DNA of 55,420 nt. Origin: JANWKA01 sp035533815. Lineage in GTDB: Bacteria; Bacteroidota; Bacteroidia; Chitinophagales; Chitinophagaceae. The stretch covers positions 1-55,420 of the forward strand of contig DATLTB010000071.1 of NCBI GenBank assembly GCA_035533815.1, in the 5' to 3' direction. The notes under the pieces were generated by a model. The model was given only the letters and a program-made list of their open reading frames with translations, made no database searches and was not told the origin of the DNA. A program made the translations under genes and the position numbers. Within the stretch, counting starts at the first letter, position 1. Every line of letters starts with the position of its first letter. Positions 35,433 through 45,389 of this stretch are shown in pieces.

Positions 35433-36140
35433 TCAGGGCAGTATCCTGATGCGGATATTACGGAACCAGACCTGATCTCCATGATTCTGCAGTGAAATAT
35501 GCCCGGTCCTGGACATGCCGTATTCCGGGTAGTCCTTCCATTTTCCAGCTCCCTTCAGCTTTTCCCAATTTGGCGTCCACATATGGTAGCTGAGTATTTT
35601 CACACCGTTCAGCCAATGTTCCACCAGGCTGTCCTTCACGAGGATCCTGGTCTGGTTCCAGGCTCCTGCAGGTCTTATGGGCCTGTATTTGGGGACCTCC
35701 ATGGCATAGTTGACCCCGGTGAGCTCCCAGTCCTCCAGTTTACCGGGATAATTCTTTTCATCGATGATCTGGTATTCCGGTCCGGTAAAATAGGGATTGG
35801 GATACTTTTCATTGACATGAAACAGGATGCCGCTGTTTCCCGCCCTGGAAATCTTCCATTCCAACTGAAGTTCAAAATTCCGGTATTCCTTATCCGTGAC
35901 CAGGTCGGTTCCCATGACTCCATGACCGCTGCCTTTGCAATGAATGGTTCCTCCTTCCACATCCCAGCCTGAAGTGGGCAGGTGACGGTAACCCCGCCAG
36001 CCCTGTAAGGTTTTGCCATCAAACATGGATACCCAGCCCCCGGACCTGGGCGGATACCGCAGCACAGGAGGCGAAGGAATCCGAAAGCTGATGGCCAGTA
36101 AGGCCGTGATGAAGAGCAGGGGGGTGAAACGGATGTTCAT
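35433..36140 (-). CDS. DUF1080 (3-keto-disaccharide hydrolase-like) secreted protein
   Basis: 235 residues with an N-terminal signal peptide (LLFITALLAISFRIPS). The DUF1080 concanavalin-like fold is seen from GGWVSMFDGKTLQGWRG through NFELQLEWKISRAGNSGILF and HVNEKYP, to TGHISLQNHGDQVWFRNIRI at the end. Family members act on 3-keto-glycosides or bind carbohydrate; activity here is unproven. It is divergent from the GHL10-type gene across 79 bases. No lipobox Cys is seen, so it may be soluble periplasmic. Confidence 0.9.
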   Translation of the reverse strand: MNIRFTPLLFITALLAISFRIPSPPVLRYPPRSGGWVSMFDGKTLQGWRGYRHLPTSGWDVEGGTIHCKGSGHGVMGTDLVTDKEYRNFELQLEWKISRAGNSGILFHVNEKYPNPYFTGPEYQIIDEKNYPGKLEDWELTGVNYAMEVPKYRPIRPAGAWNQTRILVKDSLVEHWLNGVKILSYHMWTPNWEKLKGAGKWKDYPEYGMSRTGHISLQNHGDQVWFRNIRIRILP

Positions 36141-36219
36141 CAGGTTAAATTACCACATTCGGTTGTCTTTTCCAGATAATATTTTCCATCCGAAGACCCT
36201 AAATTTGCTGAAGCCTTCC

Positions 36220-37767
36220 ATGAACCTGTCTCTTCGTCCCCGATTCCCCTTTGTTCTTTTAGTGATCCTATTATTCCCTGGCTTTGCGGATGCGCAGTTC
36301 GCCCCCAAGCGGGAGTTCAGGGGGGCTTGGATCGCCACGGTGGGAAACGTGGACTGGCCCAGTAAACCCGGTCTATCTGCCGATCTGCAAAAACAGGAGT
36401 TCATCCGCCTGCTGGATTCCCTGCAGCGTGCGGGTATCAATGCAGTCATTGTGCAGATCCGCCCGGCTGCAGATGCCTTTTATATTTCTTCCTATGAACC
36501 CTGGAGTTTCTGGCTGACCGGGAAGCAGGGCCTTCCTCCCTATCCCTACTATGACCCGCTGCAATTCATGATCCGGGAAGCCCATCTGCGCGGCATGGAA
36601 TTCCACGCCTGGTTCAACCCATACCGGGCGGTATTCAATACCGCCGGTTACCGGCTTGCCCCGGACCAGGTGACCCTCCTGCACCCGCAGTGGTTTGTCA
36701 ATTACGGAGATGAAAAATACTTTAACCCGGGAATACCTGAAGTATGGACCTGGCTCAAGGATGTAGTCAGCGATGTGGTCAGCCGCTATGATATTGACGG
36801 GGTGCATTTCGATGATTATTTCTACCCATACCATATAAAGGACCGGGAATTTCCGGACTACCGGACCTGGCAGATTTATGGTCATGGCCTGTCCCTGGAG
36901 GATTGGCGCCGGCATAATGTGGATACCCTGATCCAGATAGTAAGCCAGGCCATCAAAAAGATCAAACCCTGGGTGAAATTCGGAATAAGCCCCTTCGGGG
37001 TATGGCGGAACCTGGACCGGGATCCTGAAGGTTCCGATACCCGCGCCGGACAGACGGATTATGATGATCTCTATGCGGATGTGCTGCTTTGGCTGAAAAA
37101 GGGATGGATCGATTATGTGGCCCCCCAGCTTTACTGGGAATTCGGGAACCGGGCTGCGCCCTATGGGACCCTGCTGGACTGGTGGGCGCACCACAGTTAT
37201 GGGAGGGCCCTGTACATTGGCCAGGGCCTTTACCGGGTTGGCAGCAATGATGCCTGGAGGAACCCCGGCGAGCTACCCGCCCAGATCCGGGCTAACCGGG
37301 ACTACCCGGAAGTTAACGGCAGCATCTTTTACAGTGCCCGGTATTTCCTCAGCAATCCCCTGGGCATCTGTGATTCCCTCCGGGAGGACTATTACCGGTA
37401 TCCCGCCCTGGTGCCGGTCATGCCCTGGCTGGACAGCATTCCGCCTCCGGCTCCCCGGATCACGACTGCCCTTTTTGACAGCAGCGGGCTGAGGATCGAC
37501 TGGGAGCAGCCGGATACCAGCAGTCATCCGGCTGCATTTGTCATTTACCGTTTCACTACCGGGATGGACTGCAACCTGGATGATCCTTCCCATATGCTGG
37601 CCATCCTTAACCAACCAGGGCAAGACAGTTTCCTGGACAGCACCTGCCATCAGGGAACAGCCTGCTATTATTTCATTACGGCCCTGGACAGGCTGCATAA
37701 TGAAAGCCAGACCAGCAACCGGTTGCAGATCAGCTGGGACTCGTCGGGATGTGTCCTGGCGTATTGA
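36220..37767 (+). CDS. Family 10 glycosylhydrolase-like protein (GHL10/DUF187)
   Basis: 515 residues from ATG 36220; the open frame extends to 36013 but only 36220 gives a signal peptide (RFPFVLLVILLFPGFADAQ). The mature start REFRGAWIATVGNVDWPS is the family hallmark. A (beta/alpha)8 barrel follows with VQIRPAADAFY, WFNPYRA, DGVHFDDYFYPY (acidic pair) and QLYWEFGN. The last 90 residues form an extra beta domain with ITTALFDSSGLRIDWEQP, a fibronectin III-like pattern. It is probably a secreted glycoside hydrolase whose substrate is unknown. Confidence 0.9.
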   Translation: MNLSLRPRFPFVLLVILLFPGFADAQFAPKREFRGAWIATVGNVDWPSKPGLSADLQKQEFIRLLDSLQRAGINAVIVQIRPAADAFYISSYEPWSFWLTGKQGLPPYPYYDPLQFMIREAHLRGMEFHAWFNPYRAVFNTAGYRLAPDQVTLLHPQWFVNYGDEKYFNPGIPEVWTWLKDVVSDVVSRYDIDGVHFDDYFYPYHIKDREFPDYRTWQIYGHGLSLEDWRRHNVDTLIQIVSQAIKKIKPWVKFGISPFGVWRNLDRDPEGSDTRAGQTDYDDLYADVLLWLKKGWIDYVAPQLYWEFGNRAAPYGTLLDWWAHHSYGRALYIGQGLYRVGSNDAWRNPGELPAQIRANRDYPEVNGSIFYSARYFLSNPLGICDSLREDYYRYPALVPVMPWLDSIPPPAPRITTALFDSSGLRIDWEQPDTSSHPAAFVIYRFTTGMDCNLDDPSHMLAILNQPGQDSFLDSTCHQGTACYYFITALDRLHNESQTSNRLQISWDSSGCVLAY

Positions 37768-37945
37768 CCTATGATTTTTGATTTATTTCAAATAAAACGT
37801 CCAAATATTGATTGTTTTCTATATTTTATGCAGAAGTTATGAACATTAATAAATAATCTGCACATTTTACTGTATTTTTAGCCAAAGCAGCCTGCTTCCG
37901 ATCCGAATACCGGGCAGGAAATCTGCGCAAACCCAATCCACGAAG

Positions 37946-40900
37946 ATGGAAACCGACCAACGTACTGGATTATATTCACCGGAATTTGAACATGATGCCT
38001 GCGGGATCGGATTTGTGGCCCATATCAAGGGGCGCAGATCCCACCGGATCATTGAAGATGCCCTGACCGTGCTGGAGAACATGGAGCACCGGGGAGCCTG
38101 TGGATGTGAAAACAATACCGGTGACGGAGCGGGTATCCTCATTCAGATGCCCCATGAATTTCTGGGGGAACGTTGCCTGGAACTGGGCATTCATCTGCCT
38201 GCACCCGGTAAATACGGTGTGGGCATGGTTTTCTTTCCGACCAATGACCTGCTTCGGGAAGAATGCCGCGAGATCATCCGGAGGGCCGCCAGGAAACTGG
38301 ACCTGGACGTCCTTGGCTACCGGGTGCTGCCCACCGACAACAGCCAGATCGGGGAAACGGCCAAAAGCGCCGAGCCTTGCATGGAACAACTTTTCCTGGC
38401 CTGTCCTGACTCCCTGAACGACTCCGATATCCTGGAACGTCGTTGTTTCATCCTGCGGAATTATGTCACCAAGATGGTCCGGGCTTCAGGTTCCTCCAGT
38501 GCAGAAACTTTTTATTTCGCTTCCCTTTCCTGCAGGACCCTGATCTATAAGGGACAGCTCACTTCCCTGCAACTCAGGCATTATTTCAGGGACCTTCAGG
38601 ATGAAAAATTGATTTCCGCATTCGGGCTGATCCATTCCCGGTTTGCCACCAATACTTTTCCATCCTGGAAGTTGGCCCAGCCCTTCCGGTATATTGCCCA
38701 TAACGGGGAGATCAATACCCTGAAGGGTAATCTCAATTGGCTTAAATCCAATGAACCTGGCTTTGTGTCCAGCTTTTTTTCTCCCCAGGAAATGGAAATG
38801 CTGCTTCCCCTGGTGGATCCAAACCAATCTGACAGCGCCTGTCTGGACAATGTGATCGAGCTGCTTACCCTCTGCGGCCGCTCCCTGCCGCAGGTCATGA
38901 TGATGCTGATCCCGGAAGCCTGGGATGGCAATTTGGAGATGGACCCCGTGAAGAAAGCCTTTTATGAATTCCACGCCTCAATCATGGAGCCCTGGGACGG
39001 CCCCGCTTCCATTTCCTTTACCGATGGCCGGATAATTGGTGCCACTCTGGACCGCAACGGACTCCGGCCTTCCCGGTTCCTGGTCACCAGCGATGATCGG
39101 GTCATTATGGCTTCCGAAGCCGGGGTGCTTCCCCTGGACCAATCCGGGGTCATCATGAAGGGCAGGCTGCAGCCGGGAAAAATGTTTGTGGTGGACCTGG
39201 CGCAGGGTTGTATTATCAGCGATAAAGTCCTCAAGGCAGATATCTGCTCCCGTCAGCCCTACAGCGAGTGGCTGAATAAGTACAAGATCCGGATCGAAGA
39301 GCTGCCGGAACCCCGGGTGCGGTTCACTCACCTTGAACATGATGCCATATTCAGGTATCAAAAGGCATTCGGATATACCACCGAAGATCTGGACACCCTC
39401 ATCCGGCCTATGGCGACAGATGGGAAGGAGCCGGTAGGCTCCATGGGCACAGATACCCCGCTGGCCGTACTTTCTGATCAACCCCAGCATCTCAGTCACT
39501 ATTTCAAACAATTGTTTGCACAGGTCACCAATCCGCCGATTGATCCGATCCGGGAAAGGCTGGTGATGAGCCTGGCCACCTTTGTCGGAAATAACGGCAA
39601 CCTGCTGGATGAGGATCCCCTGCATTGTCATTCCGTGGCCCTGAAGCATCCTATCCTGACAAATTATGAGCTGGAAAAACTGCGCAGCATCGATACAGGG
39701 ATCTTCCAGGCCAAGACCCTCCAATGTTATTTCAAGGCGGACGGGTCTCCCGGTTCCCTCCAAAAAGGGATTGAGCGGTTATGCCGCTATGCGGTGGATG
39801 CTGTGGAGGATGGTTTCGAGGTGATAATCCTTTCTGACCGGGCCATTGACTCCGAGCATGCTCCGATCCCTTCCCTGCTGGCTACTTCTGCCGTTCATCA
39901 TCACCTGATCCGCAGGGGACTGCGGGGAAGGGTGGGCATTGTGGTGGAAGCCGGGGATGTCTGGGAAGTGCATCATTTTGCCTGCCTGATCGGATTCGGT
40001 GCTACAGCGATCAATCCTTATCTGTCTCTGTCTACCATCAGGGATCTAAAGTTATCCGGTAAGATCGAAACGCCGCTCAGTTCAGAAACCCTGAAGAAAA
40101 ATTATATCCATGCGGTTTGCGAAGGCTTGCTGAAAGTATTTTCCAAGATGGGCATCTCTACCTTTCAGTCCTATCAGGGTGCACAGACCTTCGAGATATT
40201 AGGCATCAACCATTCGGTGGTGGATAAATATTTTACAGGAGCGATTTCCCGGATCGAAGGCATGGGGCTGGATGAAATTGCCCGGGAAACCCTGGTGCGG
40301 CATTTTCAGGCTTTTGCACCCAAGGAAGCCCCGCTGGAACGCCTGGCTGCCGGGGGAATGTACCAATGGAAACGTAAAGGAGAATTCCATCTGTTCAATC
40401 CACAGACTATCCACCTGCTGCAGCATGCCACCCGCATGGACGATTACGGGGTGTTTAAAAAATATTCCGCCCTGGTCAACAACCAGGGGGAGAAAGCCTG
40501 CACCCTGCGCAGCCTGTTCACCTTCAAACCCAGGAATGGTCCAGTCCCGATTGAAGAAGTGGAACCTGCCGCTCAGATCTACAAACGGTTTGCCACCGGG
40601 GCCATGAGCTTTGGATCGATTTCCCATGAAGCCCATAGTACCCTGGCCATCGCGATGAACCGGCTGGGCGGAAAAAGCAATACCGGGGAGGGTGGGGAGG
40701 ATGAAATGCGCTATGAACCCCTTCCTGGAGGCGACAGCATGCGTTCTGCCATCAAACAGGTAGCTTCCGCCCGTTTCGGGGTCACCAGCTATTATCTCCA
40801 AAATGCAGAGGAGTTGCAGATCAAGATGGCCCAGGGCGCCAAACCGGGAGAAGGCGGACAGCTGCCTGGCCATAAAGTAGATGAGTGGATTGCCAGGGTT

Positions 40901-42478
40901 CGTCATTCCACACCGGGAGTAGGCCTGATCTCTCCTCCTCCACACCATGACATATATTCCATAGAAGATCTGGCGCAGCTGATATTCGATCTGAAAAATG
41001 CCAATCCCCGCGCAAGGATCAGTGTCAAGCTGGTCTCCAAGGCAGGGGTGGGAACAATAGCTGCCGGGGTCACCAAGGCCAAGGCGGATGTGGTGCTGAT
41101 TTCAGGCCATGACGGAGGAACCGGGGCTTCCCCGGTCAGTTCCATCCGGCATGCCGGGCTGCCCTGGGAACTGGGGCTTGCTGAAACGCATCAAACCCTG
41201 GTCAAAAATAAACTCCGCAGCCGGGTTGTCGTACAGACAGACGGACAGCTGAAGACTGGCCGCGATATCGCCATAGCCACATTATTAGGGGCTGAAGAAT
41301 GGGGAGTGGCCACTGCTGCCCTGGTATCTGAAGGCTGCATTCTGATGCGCAAATGTCACCTGAACACCTGCCCCGTGGGCGTAGCCACCCAGGATCCCGA
41401 ACTGAGAAAACGATTTACCGGTGAGCCGGAACATGTCGTCAACCTGTTCAGGTTCCTGACCCAGGAACTTAGGGAAATCATGGCTGAGCTGGGGTTCCGT
41501 ACCATTGATGAAATGGTCGGTCAGTCTGATTGCCTGGCCGTACGCGACAATATACACCACTGGAAATATAAAAAACTTGACCTTTCCGCCATCCTGTACC
41601 GCCAGGATCCGGCAGAAGGGACCGGATTGTTCAGGAGCCAGCCTCAGGATCATGGGATCGCTGAAGTGATGGACCGGGAACTGGTCCGCGTTGCCGGTCC
41701 GGCCCTGGACCTTCAGGAAAAGGTATATGGCGAATTGGATATCCGCAACACAGACCGGGCGGTAGGAGCCATCCTCTCCAGCGAGATATCCCGGCGATAC
41801 CGGGCAGCGGGGTTGCCCGACGGGACCATTCACTTTAAATTCCGGGGCGCAGCGGGACAAAGCTTTGGGGTTTTCAGCGCAAAAGGAATTACCCTTGAGC
41901 TGGAAGGGGAAGCCAATGATTATTTTGGGAAGGGGCTCAGCGGCGCCTCCCTGATCCTGTATCCGGACCGCAGGGTTTCCTTTAGCCCCGAAGAGAACAT
42001 CATCGTCGGGAATGTGGCCTTTTATGGGGCCACTTCCGGTACTGCCTTTATCCGGGGGAGGGCCGGGGAACGTTTTTGCGTGCGTAATTCAGGGGCCCTG
42101 GCTGTTGTAGAGGGAGTAGGTGATCATGGATGTGAATATATGACGGGGGGAAGAACGGTGATCCTCGGGGAAACCGGCCGTAATTTTGCTGCCGGCATGA
42201 GCGGGGGCCTGGCCTATGTGTATGATGTGAACGGGGATTTCCCAGCCAGGTGTAACCGGGAAATGGTGGACCTGGATCCCCTGTCTGCAGACGATGCCAG
42301 GGAGCTACTTCATTTTATCCGGCAGCATCATCAGCTCACCGGAAGCACCGTGGCTGGGTTCATCCTGAAAGACTGGGATAACCAGCAGAAAAACTTTATT
42401 AAAGTTTTCCCGAAAGAATACAAAAAGGTGTTGATCAAGAAAAAAACAGCCAAAACGGCTTTGGAAAACAGGAATTAA
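37946..42478 (+). CDS. gltB: Glutamate synthase large subunit
   Basis: 1510 residues, the family size. The N-terminal Ntn amidotransferase has its catalytic Cys in EFEHDACGIGF (residue 19, after a short propeptide that is expected to be removed). The FMN/2-oxoglutarate domain has RMDDYGVFKKY and GGKSNTGEGGEDE and SGHDGGTGASP. The 3Fe-4S motif is CHLNTCPVGVA with an earlier Cys. The C-terminal beta-helix domain has GGLAYVYD. It uses ammonia from glutamine to make glutamate from 2-oxoglutarate, with electrons passed from GltD. gltD begins 10 bases downstream. Confidence 0.97.
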   Translation: METDQRTGLYSPEFEHDACGIGFVAHIKGRRSHRIIEDALTVLENMEHRGACGCENNTGDGAGILIQMPHEFLGERCLELGIHLPAPGKYGVGMVFFPTNDLLREECREIIRRAARKLDLDVLGYRVLPTDNSQIGETAKSAEPCMEQLFLACPDSLNDSDILERRCFILRNYVTKMVRASGSSSAETFYFASLSCRTLIYKGQLTSLQLRHYFRDLQDEKLISAFGLIHSRFATNTFPSWKLAQPFRYIAHNGEINTLKGNLNWLKSNEPGFVSSFFSPQEMEMLLPLVDPNQSDSACLDNVIELLTLCGRSLPQVMMMLIPEAWDGNLEMDPVKKAFYEFHASIMEPWDGPASISFTDGRIIGATLDRNGLRPSRFLVTSDDRVIMASEAGVLPLDQSGVIMKGRLQPGKMFVVDLAQGCIISDKVLKADICSRQPYSEWLNKYKIRIEELPEPRVRFTHLEHDAIFRYQKAFGYTTEDLDTLIRPMATDGKEPVGSMGTDTPLAVLSDQPQHLSHYFKQLFAQVTNPPIDPIRERLVMSLATFVGNNGNLLDEDPLHCHSVALKHPILTNYELEKLRSIDTGIFQAKTLQCYFKADGSPGSLQKGIERLCRYAVDAVEDGFEVIILSDRAIDSEHAPIPSLLATSAVHHHLIRRGLRGRVGIVVEAGDVWEVHHFACLIGFGATAINPYLSLSTIRDLKLSGKIETPLSSETLKKNYIHAVCEGLLKVFSKMGISTFQSYQGAQTFEILGINHSVVDKYFTGAISRIEGMGLDEIARETLVRHFQAFAPKEAPLERLAAGGMYQWKRKGEFHLFNPQTIHLLQHATRMDDYGVFKKYSALVNNQGEKACTLRSLFTFKPRNGPVPIEEVEPAAQIYKRFATGAMSFGSISHEAHSTLAIAMNRLGGKSNTGEGGEDEMRYEPLPGGDSMRSAIKQVASARFGVTSYYLQNAEELQIKMAQGAKPGEGGQLPGHKVDEWIARVRHSTPGVGLISPPPHHDIYSIEDLAQLIFDLKNANPRARISVKLVSKAGVGTIAAGVTKAKADVVLISGHDGGTGASPVSSIRHAGLPWELGLAETHQTLVKNKLRSRVVVQTDGQLKTGRDIAIATLLGAEEWGVATAALVSEGCILMRKCHLNTCPVGVATQDPELRKRFTGEPEHVVNLFRFLTQELREIMAELGFRTIDEMVGQSDCLAVRDNIHHWKYKKLDLSAILYRQDPAEGTGLFRSQPQDHGIAEVMDRELVRVAGPALDLQEKVYGELDIRNTDRAVGAILSSEISRRYRAAGLPDGTIHFKFRGAAGQSFGVFSAKGITLELEGEANDYFGKGLSGASLILYPDRRVSFSPEENIIVGNVAFYGATSGTAFIRGRAGERFCVRNSGALAVVEGVGDHGCEYMTGGRTVILGETGRNFAAGMSGGLAYVYDVNGDFPARCNREMVDLDPLSADDARELLHFIRQHHQLTGSTVAGFILKDWDNQQKNFIKVFPKEYKKVLIKKKTAKTALENRN

Positions 42479-42488
42479 ATCCTTTGCT

Positions 42489-43961
42489 ATGGGCAGGCCG
42501 ACAGGCTTTATGGAGTTCCCGAGAATGTTACCCGAAAGAGAGGATCCGAAGGAAAGGGTGAAGCATTTCCGGGAATTTGAACAGATGTACAGTGCTGAGG
42601 GGCTTCAGCAGCAGGCAGCCAGGTGCATGAACTGCGGTGTACCCTTTTGCCATAGCGGTTGCCCGCTCGGCAATGTGATCCCTGAATTCAATGATGCGGT
42701 ATATAATAAACAATGGGAGGATGCGTACCGGATCCTTTCTTCCACCAATAATTTTCCCGAATTCACCGGCAGGATCTGTCCTGCCCCCTGTGAAAGTGCC
42801 TGTGTGCTGGGGATCAGCCAGCCTCCGGTGGCTATTGAAGAAATTGAAAAGCATATCATAGAACTTGCCTTTGAGCGCGGGCTGGTCCGGATGCGCAAAC
42901 CCAAGCTAAGATCCGGAAAAAAAGTGGCCGTGATCGGTTCCGGACCAGCCGGGCTGGCTGCCGCCGCCCAGCTTAATGCGGCCGGCCACCTGATCACCGT
43001 CTTTGAAAGGGATGATCTTCCGGGGGGGTTGCTGCGATATGGCATTCCGGATTTCAAGCTGGAAAAATGGGTGGTGGACCGGCGAATCCACCTCATGGAG
43101 GAGGAAGGGATTGTTTTCAAATGCAATGCCAATATAGGGATGGATATCCCTGCCCTGGACCTGCTGGGCCAGTTCCAGGCCGTCATCCTGGCGGGTGGAT
43201 CCACGGTGCCCAGGGATCTGCAGATACCCGGCCGGGAAATAGATGGCATCCATTTTGCCATGGACTTTCTGAGGCAACAGAACCGGCGCAACAATCAACT
43301 ACCTGTGCAGGAGAAGGATATTCTGGCAAAGGGAAAGGATGTGGTGGTCATCGGTGGCGGGGACACGGGATCGGATTGTGTGGGTACGGCCAACCGGCAG
43401 GGGGCAAGGAGCATCACCCAGTTTGAACTGCTTCCCAAACCACCGGCTTCCCGAACCAGGCATATGCCCTGGCCTACTTATCCCATCCTCCTGAAGACCA
43501 CTTCTTCCCATGAGGAAGGGGCTGACCGGAAATGGGCGATTACTACCCGGCTTTTTATTGCTGATGAGCAGGGAAATCTGGCAGGCCTTAAAATCAGTGA
43601 TCTGCATTGGACCCATGGGGAGGACGGCAGACCGGCAGGATTCGAGGAAGTAACCGGCAGTGAACGGGAAATTCCTGCTCAGCTGGTGCTCCTGGCAATG
43701 GGTTTCCAGCATCCCTTGCACCAGGGCATGATCACGGAACTCGGGGTGGAAAAGGATTCAAGGGGAAATGTGAAAGCCTCAGAAAAAGATTATCAGACTT
43801 CGGTATCAAAGATATTTTCAGCCGGTGACATGCGCAGGGGTCAGTCCCTGGTGGTCTGGGCAATCTCGGAAGGCCGGGAATGTGCCCGGAAAGTGGATGA
43901 ATTCCTAATGGGTGCCTCCCAGTTGGAGGCCAGGGACCATTCGCTGCTTGAACTGGTCTGA
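42489..43961 (+). CDS. gltD: Glutamate synthase small subunit
   Basis: 490 residues. The N-terminal Fe-S binding Cys groups CMNCGVPFCHSGCPLGN and CPAPCESACVLG are complete. The first Rossmann motif is VIGSGPAGLAAAA (near 150) and the second VIGGGDTGSDCVG (near 285), for FAD and NADPH. The subunit oxidises NADPH and hands electrons to GltB. The pair is followed by a strong terminator at 44005-44037. Confidence 0.97.
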   Translation: MGRPTGFMEFPRMLPEREDPKERVKHFREFEQMYSAEGLQQQAARCMNCGVPFCHSGCPLGNVIPEFNDAVYNKQWEDAYRILSSTNNFPEFTGRICPAPCESACVLGISQPPVAIEEIEKHIIELAFERGLVRMRKPKLRSGKKVAVIGSGPAGLAAAAQLNAAGHLITVFERDDLPGGLLRYGIPDFKLEKWVVDRRIHLMEEEGIVFKCNANIGMDIPALDLLGQFQAVILAGGSTVPRDLQIPGREIDGIHFAMDFLRQQNRRNNQLPVQEKDILAKGKDVVVIGGGDTGSDCVGTANRQGARSITQFELLPKPPASRTRHMPWPTYPILLKTTSSHEEGADRKWAITTRLFIADEQGNLAGLKISDLHWTHGEDGRPAGFEEVTGSEREIPAQLVLLAMGFQHPLHQGMITELGVEKDSRGNVKASEKDYQTSVSKIFSAGDMRRGQSLVVWAISEGRECARKVDEFLMGASQLEARDHSLLELV

Positions 43962-44004
43962 TCATGATTTTTCATCAGTGCAGATTTAGATTTAAGTGGT
44001 ATTA

Positions 44005-44037
44005 CGGGCCGGGTTTCTACCTGGCCCGGATTTTTTT
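44005..44037 (+). terminator. Rho-independent terminator of gltBD
   Basis: CGGGCCGGG (44005-44013) pairs with CCTGGCCCG (44020-44028), nine pairs with one G-T wobble and a six-base loop, followed by GA and seven T. It lies 44 bases after the gltD stop. The converging paa operon ends nine bases away. Confidence 0.85.
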
Positions 44038-44045
44038 ATGCCCGT

Positions 44046-44534
44046 TCACTCCAGGGGTTTGAAATGCTCAAACAGGTTTCCACAGGCCTTGCAGTAATAA
44101 AGGGCCCTGCACAGGGTAGATCCGAACAGGGAACGGTTTTCAGTTTGATGGCTCTGGCAAAAAGGACAAGCAATGCCGGATAACATTTCCTCCCTCCACT
44201 CCCCCTCCATCACCTCTGGAGGCGTAATCCGAAACCTGCGCAGTTTCTCCCGGCCCGCTTCAGACATCCGGTTGCTGTTCCACTGCACGGCTGGATCAAT
44301 ATCCACCTGTACCGGGACAAGAAATCTTTTTTCCAATTCAATGCGGATATTATTGCGGATGACGTTTATGGCCGGACAGGCGGAAAAAGTGGGTATCATT
44401 TTCACAAGGACCTGATCGCCCAGGATCTCAATGGCGGTGATCATTCCCAGATCCACCACGCTGAGTACGGGGATCTCGGGATCCATAACTGCTTGCAGGG
44501 CCTCTGTAAGCAGGGGTACAGTTAAGGTTTCCAT
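44046..44534 (-). CDS. paaD: Phenylacetyl-CoA epoxidase subunit PaaD (assembly factor)
   Basis: 162 residues. The N-terminal MIP18-like domain has VMDPEIPVLSVVDLGMI and TFSACPAINVI; the C-terminal zinc-like finger has CPFCQ...CKACGN. PaaD is needed for maturation of the di-iron centre of the PaaABC epoxidase rather than for catalysis. It is the last gene of the paaABCD operon, 64 bases after paaC. Confidence 0.93.
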   Translation of the reverse strand: METLTVPLLTEALQAVMDPEIPVLSVVDLGMITAIEILGDQVLVKMIPTFSACPAINVIRNNIRIELEKRFLVPVQVDIDPAVQWNSNRMSEAGREKLRRFRITPPEVMEGEWREEMLSGIACPFCQSHQTENRSLFGSTLCRALYYCKACGNLFEHFKPLE

Positions 44535-44598
44535 GGATAAATTGCTTTAAAGGCTGGCCAGGGCCGCTATTGCCGATTTGAAGGAATATCCACCCATT

Positions 44599-45366
44599 TC
44601 ACCAGGCAGTTTCCGGATCCATCCGGAAAACTTCGCTCATTTCCTCCAGCAGCGGCGCAAAATAAACCGTATGTTTTCCCTGCCGGCCGCCGGGGGTACC
44701 GGGATTTAGGTCAGGGGCGGGCATATTAAGGGATGCCTTAACCAGGACCGGGTATATTTTTTCTAACCACCGCTCCTGAAGGACCCTTTCTCCGGGATAT
44801 ACCTGCTGGTCAATCAGGAATGCTTCCCGGTTTCCTTGCTCAAAAATACCGAAAGCCAAAGGGAAACAGGCATCCAGGGCCCCCTGCATCCTGGCATGGC
44901 TTTCCTCATCCCCATGGCCCAGCTGGATGACCCAGGTGTTGCCATGCAGCATATGATATTTAAGTTCCCCCCTGAATTTCCTGCTCAGCTGCCGGAGGGG
45001 TTCAAAGGAAGAATCCTCCAGGCTTTCATAGCGGAGGGTTTCGGCAGCATCAAACAGGAAGTGGCGCATGAGGCTGAAGTCATATTCTCCGTTGGGGTAT
45101 TCCACCAGGTGGCAGCATTTGAACTGATCTGCCTGTCTACCAAAGGCAAAATGATCCATGTCCTTTATTCCGCTCAATTCCCGCAGAAGAGTATATAAAG
45201 CCAGGGCATGGCCGATCTTGTCCTGGGCCATGGAAGAAAAAGCAATGTCTTCCTCCAGAATGGGTCCCAGGCCGGTCCAGGCTGAATTGCGGTGACCCAG
45301 GATCAACTCATCATCAGCCATTTTTGTGATCAGTTCCGCCAGCGCTTCGCGCAGCATCGGTTCCAA
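44599..45366 (-). CDS. paaC: Phenylacetyl-CoA epoxidase subunit PaaC
   Basis: 255 residues, ferritin-like all-helical fold. LADDELILGHRNSAWTG in the family form is here MADDELILGHRNSAWTGLGP (residues 17-36), and WVIQLGHGDEESHARMQ carries further metal-like residues. PaaC is the structural partner of the catalytic PaaA in the multicomponent epoxidase that converts phenylacetyl-CoA to its 1,2-epoxide. The gene follows paaB by 23 bases. Confidence 0.94.
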   Translation of the reverse strand: MEPMLREALAELITKMADDELILGHRNSAWTGLGPILEEDIAFSSMAQDKIGHALALYTLLRELSGIKDMDHFAFGRQADQFKCCHLVEYPNGEYDFSLMRHFLFDAAETLRYESLEDSSFEPLRQLSRKFRGELKYHMLHGNTWVIQLGHGDEESHARMQGALDACFPLAFGIFEQGNREAFLIDQQVYPGERVLQERWLEKIYPVLVKASLNMPAPDLNPGTPGGRQGKHTVYFAPLLEEMSEVFRMDPETAW

Positions 45367-45389
45367 AGTGCAGGTATTTTATCGTATGA

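Noticed and set aside
36373..37194. A 273-codon minus-strand frame within the GHL10-type gene
   Set aside because: It overlaps the conserved barrel motifs on the opposite strand and is a composition shadow.
38978..39763. A 261-codon open frame antisense to gltB
   Set aside because: gltB is complete and conserved through this stretch; the antisense frame arises from its codon bias.
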